DNA of 6,480 bases, taken from Candidatus Thorarchaeota archaeon (GTDB lineage: Archaea; Asgardarchaeota; Thorarchaeia; Thorarchaeales; Thorarchaeaceae). Location of the stretch: contig JABCSP010000127.1 in the NCBI GenBank assembly GCA_018238825.1, positions 1 through 6,480 of the forward strand, given 5' to 3'. The notes below the pieces were generated by a model that worked only from the letters and a program-made list of their open reading frames with translations, searched no databases and was not told where the DNA came from. Both the position numbers and the translations under genes were made by a program. The first letter of the stretch is position 1; the number at the start of each line of letters is the position of its first letter. This document shows, piece by piece, positions 1 to 5,767 of this stretch.

Positions 1-1118
1 TCAGATGTACTCGCCAATTTCTCAGAATTTATAAGATACATCAATGAGTCTGGGAATCTCCCCATTTTTGCTAACAATATCGAATACCATGCATATAATT
101 CAATGATTCCAGTCTGAGCCTTCTCTTCAAGCCGTATTCCTTCAATCAAGTAATTTTCTGCTTCTTCATAGCGTCCAAGAATAATAGATATCTCTCCAAG
201 GTTTGCAAGGGTCACAATACGACCTGATTCCATTTCCATTAGTTCTAAGGATGCTCTAAAGAAGTCTAATCCTTCTTCAAGTAATAATGAATTCAAGCGC
301 AAAGTACCCAGATTATTCAATGACATAGCTATGCCTAATTTGAATCCAAGTGATTCACTGATAGTTCTGAAGGCCACATAGTGTTTCTCCCCCTGCTCAA
401 AATCCCCCCTGAAGTTACAAATATGACCTCTCATATTTTCAACAAGTGCCAAAAACATTCGATGGTTTTTCTGTTGAGCCATATCTTCCAGAGTATCAAC
501 TATGCGAGATGCTCGACCCGCTTGACCAACTTCTTTCAATAGTGATGCGACTACATACAATGTGAACATTGTTTCTACAAGAGGATTTTCCACCTGTTCG
601 GGATATTCTTCAAGAAGATTATCAAATTCCATCACGCACATAATGACACTGGTATCTTGTTCAGCTGATGCAAGCAAAACTTTCACAGTGCTTAATCTCA
701 CTTGATCGGACGGTGTAGAATCTTCAGATATCACATCGTTGAGAGTATCTAAAACATTCCTTAGTCCCTTAACGTCAGAAAGGGTAAACAAAACTATGGC
801 TCTCATTGCAAGGACTTCTGCATCTTGAGACTCATTTGACATAGAGAGTGCTTCAGCTAGCCGACCACGAATTAGACATGCATGGACTCCCACTGCAATT
901 CTCTTTTGGTTAGGATTTTCTTTCATACTTTCCTGTGTTGCTATTTTAACCACAGTGTTGGTTATTATTTGGAAAGAATCAGTACCTTTCTTCTTGGTCT
1001 TCTCTACTTCTGAAGCAATTTCATCCCAAGGGATTGATTCCTCTTCTCTGTAAATATCAAATTCTGAGGGTATGAATTTCCTACTCAAGATTCCCACGCT
1101 AATCTTGTTGATAGTCAC
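1..1118 (-). CDS. TPR-repeat protein, N-terminal part (C-terminus beyond left edge)
   Basis: The minus-strand frame is open from an in-frame TAA at 1136-1134 to the left edge, where it stops in mid-codon, so the C-terminus is missing. It gives 372 codons from GTG 1118. The protein is soluble-looking, alpha-helical and acidic, with no signal peptide or membrane helix. Tetratricopeptide-type helix pairs with small residues at the expected places are visible at about residues 229-262 (MRGHICNFRGDFEQGEKHY), 264-295 (SLNNLGTLRLNSLLLEEGL), 301-333 (ANLGEISIILGRYEEAENY) and 342-369 (SILLAKMGRFPDSLMYL). Residues 70-210 look like more divergent helical repeats. TPR proteins are scaffolds for protein-protein contacts; the partner is unknown. 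The start is uncertain: candidates are GTG 1118, GTG 1097 and TTG 1088, and the first ATG is at codon 65 (926), too far inside the conserved-looking region. GTG 1118 is preferred because a TATA-like box lies about 26 nt upstream, which fits a leaderless mRNA. The gene is divergent from the protease. Confidence 0.82.
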   Translation of the reverse strand, partial: MTINKISVGILSRKFIPSEFDIYREEESIPWDEIASEVEKTKKKGTDSFQIITNTVVKIATQESMKENPNQKRIAVGVHACLIRGRLAEALSMSNESQDAEVLAMRAIVLFTLSDVKGLRNVLDTLNDVISEDSTPSDQVRLSTVKVLLASAEQDTSVIMCVMEFDNLLEEYPEQVENPLVETMFTLYVVASLLKEVGQAGRASRIVDTLEDMAQQKNHRMFLALVENMRGHICNFRGDFEQGEKHYVAFRTISESLGFKLGIAMSLNNLGTLRLNSLLLEEGLDFFRASLELMEMESGRIVTLANLGEISIILGRYEEAENYLIEGIRLEEKAQTGIIELYAWYSILLAKMGRFPDSLMYLINSEKLASTS

Positions 1119-1140
1119 AAAGTGTATTGGATGTTACGGT

Positions 1141-1148
1141 TGTATAGA
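1141..1148 (-). promoter_or_regulatory. Candidate TATA box for the TPR gene
   Basis: Read on the minus strand the bases are TCTATACA. The centre is about 26 nt upstream of GTG 1118, the usual archaeal TATA-to-start-site distance, so transcription could begin at or next to the GTG, giving a leaderless message. No purine-rich BRE is evident next to it, so this is weak evidence. Confidence 0.3.
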
Positions 1149-1204
1149 GGTACAACGAAATGTAAACACTTAGGACTCTCGTTCATTTTGCGCTACTCTT
1201 CATA

Positions 1205-1217
1205 CTAAGACTCTTAG
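1205..1217. repeat. Perfect palindrome CTAAGACTCTTAG, possible operator
   Basis: CTAAGA (1205-1210) and TCTTAG (1212-1217) are exact inverse complements around the single base C1211. The site lies 6 bp upstream of the candidate TATA box of the protease gene and includes one of the GACTC copies. A flanking CGCTA (1191-1195) and TAGCG (1215-1219) also pair. The position next to the TATA box suits a dimeric transcription regulator, but this is inference. Confidence 0.35.
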
Positions 1218-1223
1218 CGGATT

Positions 1224-1231
1224 CTTTAAAT
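1224..1231 (+). promoter_or_regulatory. Candidate TATA box of the protease-oxidoreductase operon
   Basis: CTTTAAAT resembles the A/T-rich archaeal box A. If used, transcription would start near 1254, leaving a leader of about 65 nt before ATG 1320. The bases just upstream are not a good BRE, so confidence is modest. Confidence 0.35.
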
Positions 1232-1261
1232 CTGCAGAGAGCAACCTTGATGAAATAGGAA

Positions 1262-1290
1262 CCGAATATCATCCGGACTCGATGTTTCGG
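1262..1290 (+). other. Possible hairpin in the protease mRNA leader
   Basis: CCGAA (1262-1266) pairs with TTCGG (1286-1290). Inside it, CATC (1270-1273) pairs with GATG (1281-1284), separated by a small asymmetric internal loop. The 7-nt apical loop CGGACTC carries one of the GACTC copies. The octamer GTTTCGGA is present at 1284-1291 and again at 1300-1307, so the second copy could compete for the CCGAA arm. The stem is short and its stability was not computed. Confidence 0.25.
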
Positions 1291-1304
1291 ACGGTCTAGG
1301 TTTC

Positions 1305-1308
1305 GGAG
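1305..1308 (+). promoter_or_regulatory. Weak Shine-Dalgarno for the protease
   Basis: GGAG lies 11 nt before ATG 1320, slightly farther than ideal. No other in-frame ATG, GTG or TTG exists between the upstream in-frame TGA at 1251 and 1320, and the signal peptide begins directly at this ATG, so the start is secure even though the site is weak. Confidence 0.4.
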
Positions 1309-1319
1309 AACGGACTCTA

Positions 1320-4300
1320 ATGAATCGACATTACCTTGTTCTTGCACTCCTACTTGCATCGATGATTGCAATGCCCGCACCAGCGGCTTACACATCAACA
1401 ATACAATCCAATCTCGACTTTGATATCTCATTAGTTGAAACAAAGCTACAGATGGAAATCGCCAGTGATGAAGGTCAAGGCGTAAGCGCCCTCTTGGAAT
1501 TTGACGATCAACTTTCAGCATCTGAGATTGAAGCAGTGGAATCATTGGGTGTAGAATTTGTCAGACGTGGTTCTTTGATTGTCAATGTTGGAAGAATATA
1601 TTCCGCAACAGTATTTGATGTCGACTCGATACAACATCTCTCTAACTTGGGGCTCATTCGTGCAACATCCGGAAGTAAACAGTTTGTTCCATCATTAACC
1701 ACTTCAGTGGAAGAGATACGAGCTGATGATGTTTGGAATAACTTGCAAACAAATGGTCAGACAGTTGATGGTTCAGGCGTAACAGTGGCTGTAATAGATA
1801 CTGGCGCAGCTTGGATTCATCCCTCTTTTTGGAAACAATATCCTACCGAGTTCAACTTTATCCATCCTGATTCACATTACTATGTCGACTTCAATGATAA
1901 TGCAGTTGCAGATCCTGGAGAGGGTCCGATTCTTACTGTAAACGGTCAAACTGGTCCACTCATAGATTACTATTCTGATTACATGTATATCAGTACAGAT
2001 GGGACTGGAAATTTCGATTATGCTGATGGTGATAGATGGATTGCTGGAATTGATGGTGATGATGACGGTGACATCAATCTAGGCTCTGAGAAAGCAGTCA
2101 TTCTGAATATTTCCAAAGTAGCGATTCTCTATGATCAATTTACATCTAATGTTTATATTCGTGGAGTCAATCTAACGCAGGCGGTATCTGTCGGTGATTC
2201 TCACTCTTCTCAACACGGAACTCACGTATCCTCTACCGTTGCTGGTGGACAACCTGGGTTCACAGCATATGTTGGTGCTGCTCCAGGTGCAGATTTAATC
2301 ATTGTCCGAAGTCCACTCAATTCTGCCGACATTCTTGATGGAATAAGTTTCGCAATTGAAAATGAGGCTGACATCATCAACATGTCATTTTCATCATATC
2401 TAGGATTTCTGGATGGCACTGATCCTGAAGATTTGGCTGTTACAGAAGCATTCCTTATTCATGGGATTTTGACAACTGCAGCTGCTGGTAACCTTGGCAC
2501 TCGAGATAAGCACGCACGATTCAGTGTGACCTCTGGTGGAAGCAATACTGTAGTGCTCAGAGTAAATAATGAACCTGATTATTCATTTCTTAGTTTACTC
2601 TGGCAATCACAAGATCGAGATGAGCATGTTCTACTTACTCCCCCTACAGGTCCTGTTATCGATCTTGGTGAGTATTCACAGATTGCTGGAACTTCCTTTT
2701 CCCTTGATACTGATAGTCTATCAGCATATGTCTTCTGTGAGATTAGTTCTAGGGGTATGAACAATATCATAATCCAAGTATCGACTGCGGAACATGAATG
2801 GGAGGATGGTACTTGGGATGTAACAGTCACAAATCCACAAGGCGAAGATATCTGGGTCGATGGTTACTCATGGGATGGTTATTGGGAAGCAAGCTATATG
2901 ACATTTGATAGCTATACTGATAATCTCCACACTGTCAGCTCTCCTGGTACATCAGACTTTGCAATAGCTGTAGCATCCTATAGCGAGTCCTCTGGAAGTA
3001 TTACTTCAACTTCTAGCAGAGGACCACGAATTGATGGAGCACCAAAACCAAATATTGCTGCCCCCGGGGTAGGAATAACAGCTGCCAATGGAAATTTCCT
3101 CTCTGGAAGTCTCTGGACATCAAAAACTGGTACGAGTATGGCTTCACCTCATGTTGCAGGAGTCCTAGCTCTTATTCGGCAAGCAGAAGGAAACAAGAAT
3201 CCCTGGATGGATTATAGCTCTTTGATAAATGGGGCTGGTAGCTCGTCTTCACACTATGAAATCCCATTGAATGATTGGGGTCATGGTCTATGTGATGCCG
3301 CATTGTCTACAATGTATGTGCTCTCAGAAACTCTTGAGAGTGATTCGACCATTTCTGACTGGGCACTTCTTGGAAACTTCATGACTGATGTTGATGAGCC
3401 TGAAGTACAGTCAGATTTAGACCTTCGTTATGTTAAGGTGTTTCAACAGGCTGACACTCTTGCTTATGCGATATTCACAGATGGCACAAGTAATTTCTCT
3501 GGAACCGATATGTTGAGCGTTGAGTGGGATTCTGATTCTAACTTACTTACAGGAATCAATGGAGCTGATATCCTCCTCAATCTTACTGCTGACAGCTTGA
3601 ATATCTATGAGTGGACTGGCTCGACCTATGAGATTTCGTCATATACAGGGTCTTGGTGGAATTCATCAACAGCAACTTTCCTGAAAGTAGAAGGGCTACC
3701 AAATGGAATCCGTGGCAATATTGTGATTAATACTCATAACTCGACATTGAGCTATGTTGATTCAACAGCATCATCCAGTCTTACAAATCAGTGGATACCA
3801 ATGATTGAAGCAGTCGATATAACGATGTCTAATGGAAATCTTTCGATTATGATTGATTCTTTTGATGGAGATTCGGCATTAAGTTCAAGATCAATTGGAA
3901 CTAGCATCGTTGATGGGAGTCTTTCGATTCTTCAAACCTCAATAGCAATAGATGAGGACTCCTCTGAGATAACAGTTGATTCAAACCTTGTTCTTTCACA
4001 ATATGTGAATAGTTTGAATGTGAATATCACTTCTGATACCGAGACTATTCACTTTCCACTTGTCATGTTGACAGTGACTGCAACATACTTGGTACGGATT
4101 ACAGATGCATCCTTAGACAACTCGCTAATCCGAACTGGTTTATTCGTCACAGAGAGAATATCTGGTGAATTTTCAATTGAAGGACATGAACTGGTATCAC
4201 AGGCACTAATTGGATTCAGGCACTCGTCAGGTCTCTGGTTTAACTTCACAGTCAATGGCGAAGGTCTCTATGAATTCGAAATCGTACCATCTAGATTTCC

Positions 4301-4490
4301 AGTTGGAGAATATGAAGTATACGCAATTGCTAAAGGTGCGATGGTTCCTACTACTGAGATGCAATTTACCACCTTGATTATCATTGAGGACAATACTCTA
4401 ATTGTGGTGGGCATAAGTGTAGCAGTGGTTGCAGTAGTGGCGATGTTTGCCTTCAAACGACTAGGTAACCGAAGAGGTGTCAATGAATGA
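1320..4490 (+). CDS. Secreted, membrane-anchored subtilisin-family (S8) serine protease, pyrolysin-like
   Basis: An extracellular endopeptidase of family S8, 1056 residues. Residues 1-23 are a signal peptide (MNRHY, hydrophobic core, PAPAA cleavage region). Residues about 35-125 look like an autoinhibitory prodomain. The catalytic domain, about 130-670, has Asp160 (AVIDTG), His299 (QHGTHVSS), oxyanion-hole Asn391 (AAAGN) and Ser606 (GTSMASPHVAG), so all key residues are present. SSRGP (565-569) and KPNIAAPG (576-583) are further S8 hallmarks. Asp160 to His299 is far longer than in subtilisin and holds an Asp-rich insert (187-256, with DGDDDGD), as known for pyrolysin. Residues about 400-540 form a second insert, beta-rich. 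The C-terminus appears to be a DOMON/CBM9-like sandwich (679-807), another beta domain, an Ig-like domain (925-1018), a TM helix (1026-1046) and the tail KRLGNRR. About ten N-X-S/T sequons suggest N-glycosylation. It is the first gene of an operon with the oxidoreductase. Family assignment is firm; C-terminal folds are inferred. Confidence 0.95.
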   Translation: MNRHYLVLALLLASMIAMPAPAAYTSTIQSNLDFDISLVETKLQMEIASDEGQGVSALLEFDDQLSASEIEAVESLGVEFVRRGSLIVNVGRIYSATVFDVDSIQHLSNLGLIRATSGSKQFVPSLTTSVEEIRADDVWNNLQTNGQTVDGSGVTVAVIDTGAAWIHPSFWKQYPTEFNFIHPDSHYYVDFNDNAVADPGEGPILTVNGQTGPLIDYYSDYMYISTDGTGNFDYADGDRWIAGIDGDDDGDINLGSEKAVILNISKVAILYDQFTSNVYIRGVNLTQAVSVGDSHSSQHGTHVSSTVAGGQPGFTAYVGAAPGADLIIVRSPLNSADILDGISFAIENEADIINMSFSSYLGFLDGTDPEDLAVTEAFLIHGILTTAAAGNLGTRDKHARFSVTSGGSNTVVLRVNNEPDYSFLSLLWQSQDRDEHVLLTPPTGPVIDLGEYSQIAGTSFSLDTDSLSAYVFCEISSRGMNNIIIQVSTAEHEWEDGTWDVTVTNPQGEDIWVDGYSWDGYWEASYMTFDSYTDNLHTVSSPGTSDFAIAVASYSESSGSITSTSSRGPRIDGAPKPNIAAPGVGITAANGNFLSGSLWTSKTGTSMASPHVAGVLALIRQAEGNKNPWMDYSSLINGAGSSSSHYEIPLNDWGHGLCDAALSTMYVLSETLESDSTISDWALLGNFMTDVDEPEVQSDLDLRYVKVFQQADTLAYAIFTDGTSNFSGTDMLSVEWDSDSNLLTGINGADILLNLTADSLNIYEWTGSTYEISSYTGSWWNSSTATFLKVEGLPNGIRGNIVINTHNSTLSYVDSTASSSLTNQWIPMIEAVDITMSNGNLSIMIDSFDGDSALSSRSIGTSIVDGSLSILQTSIAIDEDSSEITVDSNLVLSQYVNSLNVNITSDTETIHFPLVMLTVTATYLVRITDASLDNSLIRTGLFVTERISGEFSIEGHELVSQALIGFRHSSGLWFNFTVNGEGLYEFEIVPSRFPVGEYEVYAIAKGAMVPTTEMQFTTLIIIEDNTLIVVGISVAVVAVVAMFAFKRLGNRRGVNE
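4474..4479 (+). promoter_or_regulatory. Strong Shine-Dalgarno for the oxidoreductase, inside the protease gene
   Basis: GAGGTG is an exact six-base match to the complement of the archaeal 16S 3' end and lies 7 nt before ATG 4487. Another ATG at 4483 is in a different frame. The site supports 4487 as the start and shows that the downstream gene can recruit ribosomes itself as well as through the ATGA stop-start overlap. Confidence 0.75.
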
Positions 4491-5767
4491 AGATTGTAGT
4501 AGTTGGATATGGTCCCGGTGGTGCAGCAGCTGCGGTGGCTGCGAGAATGTTCAATTCTGAGGCTAATATCAAGATTGTAACTCAAGAAACCTTGGAATCG
4601 CACAGAAAACCTGGGGCTTCTCTTGCTCTTGAAATTCCAGATACAAATGAGCTTGCAATCAAAGACTGGTCTTGGGATGCACTAGCCAAAAAACGAATCG
4701 AAGTCTTACCTGGTACAACTGTAACGCCAGCAGACTCAAAATTAAACAGTCTTCAAATATCAGGACCAGAAGGGACCTCTACACTCGATTATGATCGCTT
4801 AATCTTAGCAACCGGTGGAATTTCCAATGTGCCAAATATTCCCGGTACGGATCTACCCGGTGTGTTCACAATTCAAACAATGGCTGATACAAGCGAGATT
4901 GGAAAACATATTACTGGAATGGATAAAATTGTCATTGTGGGTGCAGGATTTAGTGGTCTTGAAACTGCAGAGCGATTAGTTTCACTTGGGAAAGACACCC
5001 ACTTGATTGTTCGATCACGTTTAATGCGCCGCCAACTTGAGGAATCAATGAGTACTGAGCTGATGTCAAGATTACCCAATACATTGACAATTCACCAGGG
5101 CGAGTCACCAACATCTGTTATCGGAGATGGGAAAGTAGAAGGTCTATCACTTGGAGATAAGCAGTTGGATGCAGATGCTGTCCTGTTTATGACTGGAGTT
5201 AAACCAAATGTTCAGTTGGCAAAGCAACTTGGTGTAACGATTGGAAGTCTTGGTGGAATAGTAATAGATGAGAAAATGCAGACTTCTGAAGATGGTATCT
5301 ACGCAGTTGGAGACTGTATTGAAGTAATTGATTCATATACTAAGAAGCCACTTCTCTTACCGGTTGGAAGTGTGGCCGCACGAGCTGGACGCCAAGCAGG
5401 TGTTGCTGCTGTAGGCGGAAAAAAGGTCTATGAGGACACCTCAAAACGACTTCAATATGATAGGATCTTTGGGACCGATATTGTTTGTATAGGCCATTCA
5501 TCTACTACCGCAGAAGATATGGGTGTGAAAACCACGGTTCAATATATCATTGACACATCTGAGTTTGCTAATGTCGCTCTTGTGACTGATTCAAAGGGTC
5601 AACTTATCGGTGGGCAAGTTATTACCTCCAGAATGGGCTCCCGACTTGGGTACGAGATATTTGATCGAGTGGAATCTGGAGCAATCCTTCAGGATAAGCC
5701 TCTTTTGAAGCCTCGTCATGAACGTTTACGAGATTATCTTGAAACCACCTATGGTCCTATTCGATAG
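4487..5767 (+). CDS. FAD/NAD(P)H-dependent pyridine nucleotide-disulfide oxidoreductase family protein lacking the redox cysteine
   Basis: A cytosolic flavoprotein of 426 residues, of usual length for the CoA-disulfide reductase/NADH oxidase/rubredoxin reductase group. The N-terminal FAD fold has VVVGYGPGG (4-12); LILATGG (105-111) and GIYAVGD (270-276, Asp276) are the further FAD motifs. The NAD(P) fold has VGAGFSG (151-157). After its second strand comes LIVRSR (173-178), with Arg176 where NADH enzymes usually have Glu, hinting at NADPH use. Residues about 320-420 match the class III dimerisation domain (FGTDIVCIGHS; GQLIGGQVI). At the position of the S-x-x-C-G active site of CoA-disulfide reductases the sequence reads SHRKPGASL (38-46), with no cysteine. 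This resembles the Y-x-R-P segment of rubredoxin/ferredoxin reductases. Cys277 is the common GDC cysteine and Cys334 is unlikely to be catalytic. It is translationally coupled to the protease. Electron acceptor and substrate are unknown. Confidence 0.88.
   Translation: MKIVVVGYGPGGAAAAVAARMFNSEANIKIVTQETLESHRKPGASLALEIPDTNELAIKDWSWDALAKKRIEVLPGTTVTPADSKLNSLQISGPEGTSTLDYDRLILATGGISNVPNIPGTDLPGVFTIQTMADTSEIGKHITGMDKIVIVGAGFSGLETAERLVSLGKDTHLIVRSRLMRRQLEESMSTELMSRLPNTLTIHQGESPTSVIGDGKVEGLSLGDKQLDADAVLFMTGVKPNVQLAKQLGVTIGSLGGIVIDEKMQTSEDGIYAVGDCIEVIDSYTKKPLLLPVGSVAARAGRQAGVAAVGGKKVYEDTSKRLQYDRIFGTDIVCIGHSSTTAEDMGVKTTVQYIIDTSEFANVALVTDSKGQLIGGQVITSRMGSRLGYEIFDRVESGAILQDKPLLKPRHERLRDYLETTYGPIR

Larger units (their letters stand above)
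1173..1317 (+). repeat. Four direct copies of (A/G)GACTC in the divergent promoter region
   Basis: Copies of the core GACTC start at 1174 (TAGGACTCTC), 1209 (TAAGACTCTT), 1276 (CCGGACTCGA) and 1313 (ACGGACTCTA). All are in the same orientation. Spacings are 35, 67 and 37 bp. Three of four are preceded by G and three are followed by T. Two copies lie upstream of the candidate protease TATA box and two lie in the predicted leader, the last just before the ATG. A chance expectation for a given 5-mer in 145 bp is about 0.14. They could be binding sites for a regulator, but no known motif is recognised. Confidence 0.35.
1119..1319. promoter_or_regulatory. Divergent intergenic region between TPR gene and protease gene
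   Basis: This 201-bp spacer must hold the promoters of both diverging genes. It contains a TATA-like element on each strand, four direct copies of GACTC, a 13-bp palindrome and a possible hairpin near the protease start, each listed separately. I see no convincing small gene: the open minus-strand frame crossing it is the complement of the protease signal peptide and prodomain and has no protein-like features. Confidence 0.6.

Noticed and set aside
1183..1545. A 120-codon open minus-strand frame across the intergenic region and the protease start
   Set aside because: It is the complement of the protease signal peptide and prodomain, has no recognisable domain, and conflicts with a well-supported gene.
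2579..2830. Short open minus-strand frames inside the protease, for example this one and 4268-4603
   Set aside because: They are rich in Ser, Arg and Cys with no protein-like pattern and lie fully in the complement of conserved protease coding sequence.
5315..5317. Cys277 of the oxidoreductase as the catalytic cysteine
   Set aside because: It belongs to the common AVGDC FAD-binding motif, where the cysteine is widespread and not redox-active.
5757..5767. The CTATTCGATAG inverted repeat as a terminator
   Set aside because: The stem is only four A/T-rich pairs with a three-base loop, and it is fully explained by two overlapping stop codons.
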